NCBI RefSeq assembly: GCF_000527175.1
Contig: NZ_AZUR01000001.1
Span: forward strand, 2,518,501-2,582,500
Length of the DNA: 64,000 nt
Direction of reading: 5' to 3'
Origin: Pseudogulbenkiania sp. MAI-1
GTDB lineage: Bacteria > Pseudomonadota > Gammaproteobacteria > Burkholderiales > Chromobacteriaceae
Shown here: positions 29,834 through 37,280 of the stretch, piece after piece
Numbering within the stretch: the first letter of the stretch is position 1
Layout of the letters: each line of letters begins with the position of its first letter
The notes under the pieces: generated by a model
What the model saw: only the letters and a program-made list of their open reading frames with translations
Databases searched by the model: none
Told to the model about the DNA's origin: nothing
Program-made: the position numbers and the translations under genes

Positions 29834-31035
29834 CAGGCCTCCAGCGCGGTGAAATCGAGCAGATCGCCCACCGCCACTGCCTGCCCCGGTGCCAGGCGCA
29901 CCAGCCCGTCGGCCCAGGCACACGAAGTCAGCACACCCGAACCCTGGTTGGGATAGCGCTCCAGCACGGTCTGGCCGTCACGCACCACGCGCCGCACGCG
30001 CAGGAACTCCTCGCGCTTGGCATCGGGGCGGGTCCAGTCGAAGGCGGCGGGATAACGCACCGTCGGCACCGCCGCCGCCTCGGCCAAGCCGGCGCGCTTC
30101 TGCAGGAAAGCCTTGACCAGCACCGCGTAGGTGACGAAACCCGACACCGGGTTGCCCGGCAGGCCGATGAAATCGGCATCGCCCACCCGGCCGCTGGCCA
30201 GCGGCTTGCCCGGCTTGATGGCGATCTTCCACAGATCGAGCGCCCCTTCCGCCTCCACCGCCGCCTTGACGTGATCCTCCTCGCCCACCGACACCCCGCC
30301 GCAGGTCATGATCACGTCGGCAAAGTCGGAGGCATCGAGCAAGGCCTCGCGCGTGGCTTGCAGCTCATCGGGGATGATGCCCAGGTCGCTGACCTCGCAG
30401 CCCAGATGCATCAGCGCCGGCACCAGCCAGTAGCGGTTGGAGTTGTAGATCTGCCCTGGGCCGAGCGCCTCGCCCGGCTCGACCAGCTCGTCGCCGGTGA
30501 AGAACACCGCCACGCGCAGCGGACGCACCACCGACACCTCGGCCACGCCGATCGACGCGAGCAGGCCGATGTCGGCGGTCGAGAGGCGCTGGCCGGCGGC
30601 AAGCACGGTCTGCCCGCTGGCGATGTCCTCGCCGGCGCGGCGGATGTTCTGGCCGGCGACGGGCGCCTTTTGAATCGTGACCCGGCCATCCTCCAGCACC
30701 TCGCACTGCTCCTGCATCACCACTGCATCGGCCCCGGCCGGAATCGGCGCGCCGGTGAAGATACGCGCCGCGCTGCCGGCCTGCAGCGGCGCGGGGGCGT
30801 GCCCGGCGGGAATGCGCTGCGACACCGGCAAGGCTTGGCCAAAATCGGCCACGCGCAATGCGTAGCCGTCCATCGCGCTGTTGTCGTGCGGCGGCACGTT
30901 CACGGCGGAAACCACCGGTTCAGCCAGCACCCGGCCGCAAGCCTCCAGCAGGGAAACGGTTTCGGTCTCGGTCACGGCGTCGGCGCGCGACAGCAGCCAG
31001 CTCGCGGCCTCGTCAACGGTCAGCATGTTCTGCAT
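29833..31035 (-). CDS. moeA: Molybdopterin molybdenumtransferase
   Basis: 400 residues, standard MoeA. Domain markers are DNSAMDGYALR (about 51-61), IFTGAPIPAGADAVVMQE (about 92-109), GDELVEPG, TCGGVSVGEEDHVK (about 244-257) and GLPGNPVS. It inserts molybdate into adenylylated molybdopterin. The first ATG at 31035 lies inside the mobB end (23-base overlap), so translation is coupled; a second ATG at 31026 is an alternative start, and neither has a strong ribosome site. Confidence 0.96.
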   Translation of the reverse strand: MQNMLTVDEAASWLLSRADAVTETETVSLLEACGRVLAEPVVSAVNVPPHDNSAMDGYALRVADFGQALPVSQRIPAGHAPAPLQAGSAARIFTGAPIPAGADAVVMQEQCEVLEDGRVTIQKAPVAGQNIRRAGEDIASGQTVLAAGQRLSTADIGLLASIGVAEVSVVRPLRVAVFFTGDELVEPGEALGPGQIYNSNRYWLVPALMHLGCEVSDLGIIPDELQATREALLDASDFADVIMTCGGVSVGEEDHVKAAVEAEGALDLWKIAIKPGKPLASGRVGDADFIGLPGNPVSGFVTYAVLVKAFLQKRAGLAEAAAVPTVRYPAAFDWTRPDAKREEFLRVRRVVRDGQTVLERYPNQGSGVLTSCAWADGLVRLAPGQAVAVGDLLDFTALEA

Positions 31036-31522
31036 GGGATAAGGTACTCAACAGGAAATCGACGATGCCGGCGATGTCGTCACGGTTAAACTGCGGCAAG
31101 GTCGTATCGATGGGGACGTCGCCAACCACGGCCAGCACCAGCGGATCATCCGGGTACAGGCGCGGACTGGCGAGCGCGCTACTGATCACTTCGATCTTGG
31201 GAACCGGGGCGTGCTTGAAACCCTCGGCCAGCACCAGATCGCACGGGCGCAACCGCGCCACGTGTTCCAGCAAAGGATGGTCGTTGCTGCCGGGCAACTC
31301 CTCCACCAGCAGCCGGCGCTGTCCGGCCGCCAGCAGCACCTGGCGCGCGCCGGCCTGGCGATGCCGCCAGCTATCCTTGCCTGGCACGTCCCAGTCGACG
31401 TCGTGGTGGGTGTGCTTGATCACCGCCACATCGAGGCCACGGGCCACAAGCTGGGGCAATAGCCGTTCAATCAGGGTGGTTTTGCCGCTGCCGGAATAGC
31501 CGGCGAAGCCGATCACGTGCAT
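31013..31522 (-). CDS. mobB: Molybdopterin-guanine dinucleotide biosynthesis protein B
   Basis: 169 residues. P-loop GYSGSGKTT (about 8-16), followed by VIKHTHHDVDWDVPGKDSWR, the MobB hallmark, and LVLAEGFKH. A GTP-binding helper of MobA in making the guanine dinucleotide form of the molybdenum cofactor. First gene of mobB-moeA-ferredoxin; mobA is not in the window. Confidence 0.95.
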   Translation of the reverse strand: MHVIGFAGYSGSGKTTLIERLLPQLVARGLDVAVIKHTHHDVDWDVPGKDSWRHRQAGARQVLLAAGQRRLLVEELPGSNDHPLLEHVARLRPCDLVLAEGFKHAPVPKIEVISSALASPRLYPDDPLVLAVVGDVPIDTTLPQFNRDDIAGIVDFLLSTLSHAEHADR

Positions 31523-31658
31523 CGTTCAGCATCCGCAAGAGTCTTCAAGATCCGGCGCGCTGGCAACGGTCAGCCAGGCCGGACAGAATGATTGCAATGA
31601 TAGCACGCGGGCAAAACCCGCCGAATCAGGCGAAATGACTAGTCTCGAATAACTCGGC

Positions 31659-31799
31659 GCTTGTAAAAGAAATCGTCACGAGCGGCCCTCAGCGGGGTGA
31701 AGAGCAGCGCAGGAACCGGAATGTACACAAAGTACATGAGGATTCTGAGCAGCGCATGAGCCCCGATCAGGGACGCGCAGCAGATTTATTCACAAGCGC
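31659..31799 (+). repeat. Left copy of an inverted repeat element (141 bp)
   Basis: Begins GCTTGTAAAAGAAATCG and ends GCAGATTTATTCACAAGCGC. The right copy at 32054-32173, read on the minus strand, starts GCTTGTGAGAAAAATCG and ends GTAGATTTTTCACAAGCGC. The centre of this copy has the hairpin ATGTAC acaaa GTACAT (31721-31737). The element touches the stop codon of the 74-codon gene, so it may also supply its terminator. Confidence 0.75.
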
Positions 31800-32024
31800 T
31801 CAGGCGGCGTGCGACAGGCTGGCATCGTTGCCCTGCCCGTCCTCCGGATCCTCGAAGCGTTTCCAGTCGATGATCATCACTTCGGTCAGGCCGCAATCGA
31901 TGGCCAGCTGCGCCTCGATTTCCTCCAGCACCTGGTGGCAATGGATCGAACCGTTCAGCGCCACCTCGGCGCGGCGCACCACCTTGTCGTCAGGGGTGGC
32001 AAACCAGATACAGTAGCGGTTCAT
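31800..32024 (-). CDS. Hypothetical protein (74 aa) between inverted repeats
   Basis: I do not recognise a family. The sequence is MNRYCIWFATPDDKVVRRAE..., with a predicted strand-helix layout, two Cys and two His (SIHCHQVLEEIE, AIDCGLTEVMIIDWKRFED) and an acidic C-tail. The start has GGAGG 6 bases upstream, so translation is credible. Its stop codon begins at the first base after the left repeat, and its start is about 30 bases from the right repeat. It may be a soluble small protein; the cassette-like setting is the notable point. Confidence 0.7.
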   Translation of the reverse strand: MNRYCIWFATPDDKVVRRAEVALNGSIHCHQVLEEIEAQLAIDCGLTEVMIIDWKRFEDPEDGQGNDASLSHAA

Positions 32025-32053
32025 GGAGGCCTCCGATCAGCCGGTCAGACATA

Positions 32054-32173
32054 GCGCTTGTGAAAAATCTACTGCGCACGCCCATCCCGGCCCTGTGATG
32101 CTCACCGTACCGTTTGTACGGCTGCGCTTCTCGAACCGGCCTGGGAGCGCTCGTAACGATTTTTCTCACAAGC
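32054..32173 (-). repeat. Right copy of the inverted repeat element (120 bp)
   Basis: Inverted relative to the copy at 31659-31799. Both ends align closely (about 20-25 bp each) and the centre holds the hairpin CCGTAC cgttt GTACGG (32105-32121). The two outer base pairs differ from the other copy (CC/GG against AT/AT) yet pairing is kept, which points to a selected structure. Confidence 0.75.
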
Positions 32174-32178
32174 TCATA

Positions 32179-32664
32179 CTACAAATATCGCCGCAATTGC
32201 AGCCAGATCGCAAGTTTTTCCTGATAGTCACGGGTGTAGGCCGGACTGGACGAAGGCAGCGCCAGCAAGGCCAGGGGGCTTCCGGCCAGCCTTCGGGCCG
32301 CCCTGAAGGCGGTGCCGCCGTTGAACGCCACCGCTTCGAGCCGCGGCAGGGAGCGCGTCAGCGCCAACAGGTCGTTGTGCTCGACGTCGTTCAGCGCGGC
32401 ATCCAGACTGCCCTTGCGCTCGGCGCGCGCCACCACGTCCCACAGCCCGACACGATGCGCGAGCAGACAGTCGAGGCGGTCGGCATACGCCATCTCGGCC
32501 AGGGGTTTGCCCAGCATCTCGCCCAGCAGGCGCCAGAACTGGTTGCGCGGATGGGCGTAGTACTGCCCGGCCGCCAGTGAAGCGTCTCCCGGCAGCGAGC
32601 CCAGGATCAGCAGCCGTACCTCGGGCGACACGACCGGCGGGAAGCAGTGCTTGTGGGACGTCAT
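32179..32664 (-). CDS. DNA-deoxyinosine glycosylase (UDG family 6-like)
   Basis: 161 residues. The UDG-superfamily motif A is LILGSLPGDASL (about 19-30) followed by QYYAHPRNQFWRLLG, and the C-terminal motif is LPSSSPAYT (about 136-144). The asparagine in HPRNQFW is characteristic of the hypoxanthine-DNA glycosylase group, which removes deaminated adenine. It follows rnhB on the same strand with 33 bases between; the ribosome site is weak. Confidence 0.85.
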   Translation of the reverse strand: MTSHKHCFPPVVSPEVRLLILGSLPGDASLAAGQYYAHPRNQFWRLLGEMLGKPLAEMAYADRLDCLLAHRVGLWDVVARAERKGSLDAALNDVEHNDLLALTRSLPRLEAVAFNGGTAFRAARRLAGSPLALLALPSSSPAYTRDYQEKLAIWLQLRRYL

Positions 32665-32697
32665 GATTGATCGGAAACGGCGATCGGAGACATCGCC

Positions 32698-33279
32698 TTA
32701 AAAAAGCTGCCCCTGCTGCCGCGCCAGCCACGCCTTGACCGGGCCGAAGGTGCGGCGGTGCTCGGCCAGCACGCCGAAGCGCTCGATGGCGGCCAGGTGC
32801 TCGGCGGTGGGATAGCCCTTGTGACGGGCGAAGCCGTACTCGGGATGCAAGGCGTCGAGCGCCACCAGTTCCGCATCGCGTGCAGTCTTGGCCAGGATGG
32901 ACGCCGCCGAGATCGCTGGCTCCAGCGCGTCACCCTTGACGATGGCGCGCGCCGGCACTGCGATGCCCTTGGGCACGCGGTTGCCGTCGATCAGCACCTC
33001 GACCGGCAGAACCGACAAGCCGGCCACGGCGCGGCTCATCGCCAGCATGGTGGCCTGCAGGATGTTGAGGGTATCGATCTCGGCGACGCTCGCGCTGGTG
33101 ATGCACCAGGCGAGCGCGCGCTCCTTGATCAGCGGCGCCAGCTCGTCGCGCTGCTTCTCGGTCAGTTTCTTGGAGTCGGCCAGCCCGGCGATCGGCCGCG
33201 CCGGATCGAGGATCACCGCGGCGGCGAACACCGCCCCGGCGAGCGGGCCCCTGCCGGCCTCGTCGACGCCGGCGATCAT
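32698..33279 (-). CDS. rnhB: Ribonuclease HII
   Basis: 193 residues with the active-site motif VDEAGRGPLAG (Asp6, Glu7), the substrate-recognition strand region DGNRVPKG and the later GDALEPAISAASILAKTARD. It removes ribonucleotides and RNA from RNA-DNA hybrids. The ATG overlaps the lpxB stop by 4 bases, so it is the last coupled gene of the lpxD-fabZ-lpxA-lpxB-rnhB run. Confidence 0.97.
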   Translation of the reverse strand: MIAGVDEAGRGPLAGAVFAAAVILDPARPIAGLADSKKLTEKQRDELAPLIKERALAWCITSASVAEIDTLNILQATMLAMSRAVAGLSVLPVEVLIDGNRVPKGIAVPARAIVKGDALEPAISAASILAKTARDAELVALDALHPEYGFARHKGYPTAEHLAAIERFGVLAEHRRTFGPVKAWLARQQGQLF

Positions 33280-34451
33280 GCCGGCACTCCCGCCACCTGC
33301 AGCACCGCGTCGGCGGCCAGCTCGGCGGTATCCTGCTTCAGCTCCCGATGCAAGGCGGTAAAGCGGGCGTTGAGCGCCTTCTTCGCCGGCTCGTCGTCGT
33401 AGAACGCGGCCACCGCCTCGGCCAGGCGCTCCGGCGTGGCGTCGTACTGCAACAGCTCGGGCACCACCGAGTCACCCAAGAGAATGTTGGGCAGGCCGAC
33501 CCACGGCAGCTTCAGCTTGCGCTTGACCAGCCGGTAAGTGAGCCAGGATAGCTTGTAGGTGATCACCATCGGCTTCTTGGTCAGCGCCACCTCCAGCGTC
33601 GAGGTGCCGCTCTTCACCAGCACCACGTCGCTCGCAATCATCGCCATCTGGGCGTGACCGAACAGCTTGCGGATCGGCAGATCCCAGGCCTTGAGCCGGC
33701 TGAGCATCTGGTCGAAGGCATCGAGCGTCGCGCGCGTGGCAAGCGGCACCAGGAATTGCGCCGTCGGGTAGCGCTCGTGGAGCAAGCGTGCCGTCTTGAC
33801 GAAAATCTCGCCCAGGTAGTCGATCTCGCTCACCCGGCTGCCGGGCAAGAGCGCGAACACCGGCCCCTCCGGCGGCAAGCCGAGCTGCTCGCGCATCGCT
33901 TCGGTGTCGGGAACCAGCGGTATCTCGCCCGCCAGCGGATGGCCGACGAAGGTCACCGGCACGCCGGCCTTTTCATAGAGCGGTGGCTCCATCGGGAACA
34001 GGCACAGCACGCGGTCGGCCGCGTCGCCGATCTTCTGCACCCGCTCCGGCCGCCACGCCCACACCGACGGGCTGACGTAATGGACGGTGCGGATACCCTT
34101 CTTCTTCAGCGACTTCTCGAGCCCGAGGTTGAAGTCGGGCGCATCGATGCCGACGAACACGTCCGGCCGCTCCGCGATCAGCGTGTCGCGCAGGTTGGCG
34201 CGGATGCGCAACAGCTCCGGCAGACGCGACAGCACCTCGGCGTAGCCGCGCACCGCCAGCCGCTCCTGCGGCACCACCGAATACAGACCCTGCGCCTGCA
34301 TCCGCGGCCCGCCGATGCCGGCGAACTCGATGTCCGGATGGCGCACCTTGAGCGCCGCCATCAGGTGCGCACCCAGCAGGTCGCCGGAGGCCTCGCCGGC
34401 TACCATGGCGACCTTGAGCGCGCCGCTTCGCTTGAACAGAGGTTCAGCCAT
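33276..34451 (-). CDS. lpxB: Lipid-A-disaccharide synthase
   Basis: 391 residues, GT19 family. VAMVAGEASGDLLGAHLM at the N-terminus, then IDAPDFNLGLEKSLKKKGI and YYVSPSVWAW-type (HYVSPSVWAWRPERVQKI), and LLPGSRVSEIDY. It joins UDP-2,3-diacylglucosamine and lipid X to give the lipid A disaccharide at the inner membrane. Three bases separate it from lpxA. Confidence 0.97.
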   Translation of the reverse strand: MAEPLFKRSGALKVAMVAGEASGDLLGAHLMAALKVRHPDIEFAGIGGPRMQAQGLYSVVPQERLAVRGYAEVLSRLPELLRIRANLRDTLIAERPDVFVGIDAPDFNLGLEKSLKKKGIRTVHYVSPSVWAWRPERVQKIGDAADRVLCLFPMEPPLYEKAGVPVTFVGHPLAGEIPLVPDTEAMREQLGLPPEGPVFALLPGSRVSEIDYLGEIFVKTARLLHERYPTAQFLVPLATRATLDAFDQMLSRLKAWDLPIRKLFGHAQMAMIASDVVLVKSGTSTLEVALTKKPMVITYKLSWLTYRLVKRKLKLPWVGLPNILLGDSVVPELLQYDATPERLAEAVAAFYDDEPAKKALNARFTALHRELKQDTAELAADAVLQVAGVPA

Positions 34452-34454
34452 CGC

Positions 34455-35228
34455 TTAACGGATGATGCCCCGCTCCGACAAACCGAAGAAGCGCACGAAA
34501 GCCTCCAGCTCCGGGTGGCTGGCCGCCTCGGCGACGATGATCTGCTTGGCCTCTTCCAGCGGCAGGCCGCTGCGGTACAGCGTCTTGTAGGCCTGGCGGA
34601 TGGAGCGGATCTGTTCCGGCGAGAAGCCGCGGCGCTTCAGGCCCTCGGCGTTGATGCCGGACGGTACCGCGCGGTTGCCGTGCGCCATCACGTACGGCGG
34701 CACGTCCTGCGCCACCGCGCTGGCAAACGCCGTCATGGCGTGCTCGCCGATGATGCCGAACTGGTGCACGCTGGTGAAGCCACCCAGGATCACCCAGTCG
34801 CCCACCTGAACGTGGCCGGCCAGCGTGGCGTTGTTGGCGAAGATGGTGTGGTTGCCCACCTGGCAATCGTGCGCCAGATGCACGTAGGCCATGATCCAGT
34901 TGTCGTTGCCCAGGCGAGTCACGCCCACGTCCTGTGCCGTGCCGACGTTGAAGGTGCAGAATTCGCGGATGGTGTTGTTGTCGCCGATCTCGAGCCGTGT
35001 CGGCTCACCGGCGTACTTCTTGTCCTGCGGCATCGCGCCCAGCGAGCAGAACTGGAAGATGCGGTTGTTCTTGCCGATCGAGGTATGGCCCTCGATCACC
35101 ACGTGCGGGCCGACCCAGGTGCCGCTGTCGATGGACACGTTCGGTCCCACGATGGAATACGCGCCGATCTCGACGTCGTCCGCGATGCGGGCGTTCGGAT
35201 CGACGATCGCGGTAGGATGAATCGCCAT
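34455..35228 (-). CDS. lpxA: UDP-N-acetylglucosamine acyltransferase
   Basis: 257 residues, left-handed beta-helix built of hexapeptide repeats (IHPTAIVDPNARIADDVEIG and following). The catalytic His is in YVHLAHDCQVGN. The C-terminal helical part has LKRRGFSPEQIRSIRQAY. It carries out the first step of lipid A synthesis. The start at 35228 has GAGG upstream and lies right after the fabZ stop; the longer open frame upstream is fabZ territory. Confidence 0.97.
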   Translation of the reverse strand: MAIHPTAIVDPNARIADDVEIGAYSIVGPNVSIDSGTWVGPHVVIEGHTSIGKNNRIFQFCSLGAMPQDKKYAGEPTRLEIGDNNTIREFCTFNVGTAQDVGVTRLGNDNWIMAYVHLAHDCQVGNHTIFANNATLAGHVQVGDWVILGGFTSVHQFGIIGEHAMTAFASAVAQDVPPYVMAHGNRAVPSGINAEGLKRRGFSPEQIRSIRQAYKTLYRSGLPLEEAKQIIVAEAASHPELEAFVRFFGLSERGIIR

Positions 35229-35229
35229 A

Positions 35230-35682
35230 TCACACCTCGCGCTTGGCGCACATGATCTCGGCCTCGCAGGCCACCTGCCCATCCACCAGAGCACGTGCCT
35301 TGTACTTGGCGATGCCGCGTTTGGAGGTCAGTTCCTCCACCTCCATCACCAGCTGATCGCCCGGCACCACCTGGCGCTTGAAGCGGGCGTTGTCGATGCC
35401 GACGAAGAAATACAGCTCGTTCTCGGCGCGCTCGCCCTGGCTCTTGATCGACAGGATGCCGGCCGCCTGCGCCAGCGCCTCGATGATCAGCACGCCCGGC
35501 ATCACCGGGTACTGCTCGAAGTGGCCGACGAAGAACGGCTCGTTGATAGTCACGTTCTTGAGCGCCTTGACACGCTTGTTCGCCTCGAACTCCACCACCC
35601 GGTCCACCAGCAGGAACGGGTAGCGGTGCGGCAGGTACTTCATGATTTCACGTACGTCGATGGTCACGGCATGCTCAGTCAT
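35230..35682 (-). CDS. fabZ: 3-hydroxyacyl-ACP dehydratase
   Basis: 150 residues, hot-dog fold. Catalytic His in LPHRYPFLLVDR (about 19) and Glu in MPGVLIIEALAQ (about 68). It shares the 3-hydroxymyristoyl-ACP pool with LpxA and LpxD, whose genes flank it. It overlaps the lpxD end by 8 bases. Confidence 0.97.
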   Translation of the reverse strand: MTEHAVTIDVREIMKYLPHRYPFLLVDRVVEFEANKRVKALKNVTINEPFFVGHFEQYPVMPGVLIIEALAQAAGILSIKSQGERAENELYFFVGIDNARFKRQVVPGDQLVMEVEELTSKRGIAKYKARALVDGQVACEAEIMCAKREV

Positions 35683-36724
35683 TATTCTGGTCCTTGCTAT
35701 CTTTCAGGGTCTTGATCTCGCGTTCGAGTTCTTTTACGCGTTTGACGAGATCGTCGAGATGTCTCAGGTGAACGGCGTTGGGCAGCCATTCCTTCATGGT
35801 GGAAAGTGGGTAGGACGAGGCGTAGTTGTCCGGCTTCTTGATGGACTTGGACACCAGCGTCCCGCCGCCGATATGGGTACGGTCGGCCACCTCGATGTGG
35901 CCGACGAACATTGCCGCCCCTCCGACGGTGCAGTAAGCGCCGATCTTGGTACTGCCGGCGATGCCGACGCAACCGGCGATGGCGGTGTGCTCGCCGATCT
36001 GCACGTTGTGCGCGATCTGCACCAGATTGTCGATCTTGGCGCCCTTGCGGATGATGGTGTCGGCCATCGCGCCGCGGTCGACCGTGGTGTTGGCGCCGAT
36101 CTCGACGTCGTCCTCGATCACCACCCGGCCCGTCTGCGGAATCTTGAACCAGTGATCCTTGGCCCAGGCCAGGCCGAAACCGTCCGCGCCGATCACCGTG
36201 CCGGAGTGGATGCCGACGCGCGAGCCGATGCGGCAGCCGTGGTAAACCGTGACATTGGCGTAGAGCGTCACGTCGTCGCCGATCGCCACCCCATCGCCGA
36301 TCGACACGCCCGGCAGGATGCGGCAGCGCTCACCGATGGTCACATTATGGCCGATGCTGACGTTGGCGCCGATCTCACTGGAAGGATCGATGCGGCAGCC
36401 CTCGCCGACCACGGCAGTCTCATGGATGCCGGGCCGTGCCTGCGGCGCCGGATGGAACAGCGTCGCCACGCGGGCGAAGTACAGATAAGGGTCGTCGGTC
36501 AGGATCAGTGGACCGCCATAACCGGTTTCCTCGGCCAGCTTGGGCGACATGATGAGCGCGCTGGCCCCCGTCGTCTCGAGCTGACGGCGGAACTTGGCGT
36601 TTGCCAGGAAGCTGATTTCGCCGGTCTTGGCGTCTTCCAGCGGGGCCAGGCGCTCGACCAGGCAGTCGTCGCCGCGCAGCTCGCCGCCGAGCCGCGCCAC
36701 GATATCGGAAAGTGTATATGCCAT
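35675..36724 (-). CDS. lpxD: UDP-3-O-acylglucosamine N-acyltransferase
   Basis: 349 residues. N-terminal uridine-binding domain (YTLSDIVARLGGELRGD), then a long hexapeptide-repeat beta-helix, a catalytic His in LVQIAHNVQIGEH, and a C-terminal coiled tail (LVKRVKELEREIKTLK). The ATG at 36724 is used; a TTG three codons earlier is less likely. The ribosome site is weak (GTTTTTG), which may mean coupling to the skp gene 48 bases upstream. Confidence 0.96.
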   Translation of the reverse strand: MAYTLSDIVARLGGELRGDDCLVERLAPLEDAKTGEISFLANAKFRRQLETTGASALIMSPKLAEETGYGGPLILTDDPYLYFARVATLFHPAPQARPGIHETAVVGEGCRIDPSSEIGANVSIGHNVTIGERCRILPGVSIGDGVAIGDDVTLYANVTVYHGCRIGSRVGIHSGTVIGADGFGLAWAKDHWFKIPQTGRVVIEDDVEIGANTTVDRGAMADTIIRKGAKIDNLVQIAHNVQIGEHTAIAGCVGIAGSTKIGAYCTVGGAAMFVGHIEVADRTHIGGGTLVSKSIKKPDNYASSYPLSTMKEWLPNAVHLRHLDDLVKRVKELEREIKTLKDSKDQNND

Positions 36725-36772
36725 CAAAAACAAAGCCGACCCGGGGCCGGCTTCTCCGGAAAATAGATGGAA

Positions 36773-37261
36773 TTATTTCTCAAGTTCCTTGAGAACCTTG
36801 GCGGTGATGTCGTACTTGGGATTGACGTAGACCGCATCCTGCAGGATCAGATCGAACTGCTCGCGCTCGGCGATCTGCTTGATGGTTCGGTTCGCCCGCT
36901 CCTGCACCGCGGCAAATTCCTCATTGCGCCGCAGATTGAAGTCCTCGGCCAGTTCGCGGCCCTTGGCGCGGTAATCGCGGTCGAGGCCGGCCAGCTCCCG
37001 CTCGTATTTCTTGCGGTCGTCGAGCCCCAAGCCGCTCTTGCCGAGCAGCGTTTCCAGCTCCTTGGCACGCGCTTCCATCCTCTTCAGCTCGGCGCGGCGG
37101 TCACTGAACTCCTTCTCGAGTTTCTTCATGACCAGTACGGCCGGCGCCGCCTCGCGGTACACCCGCTCGGTATTGATGTAGCCCAGCTTGAAATCGGCCG
37201 CCGCGCTGGCGAACGAAGCGGCCAGCAGAACCGGAGCCAACAGCAGGCGAACAGTCTTCAT
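36773..37261 (-). CDS. skp: Periplasmic chaperone Skp/OmpH
   Basis: 162 residues. A signal peptide (MKTVRLLLAPVLLAASFASA) precedes DFKLGYINTERVYREAAPA. The rest is a charged helical hairpin (about 40-130) with KKLEKEFSDRRAELKRMEAR. It holds outer-membrane proteins for BamA. The start at 37261 is preferred because GGAG lies 6 bases upstream; an ATG two codons earlier overlaps the ribosome site. Confidence 0.95.
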   Translation of the reverse strand: MKTVRLLLAPVLLAASFASAAADFKLGYINTERVYREAAPAVLVMKKLEKEFSDRRAELKRMEARAKELETLLGKSGLGLDDRKKYERELAGLDRDYRAKGRELAEDFNLRRNEEFAAVQERANRTIKQIAEREQFDLILQDAVYVNPKYDITAKVLKELEK

Positions 37262-37280
37262 CGTCATCTCCGGACTCCGC

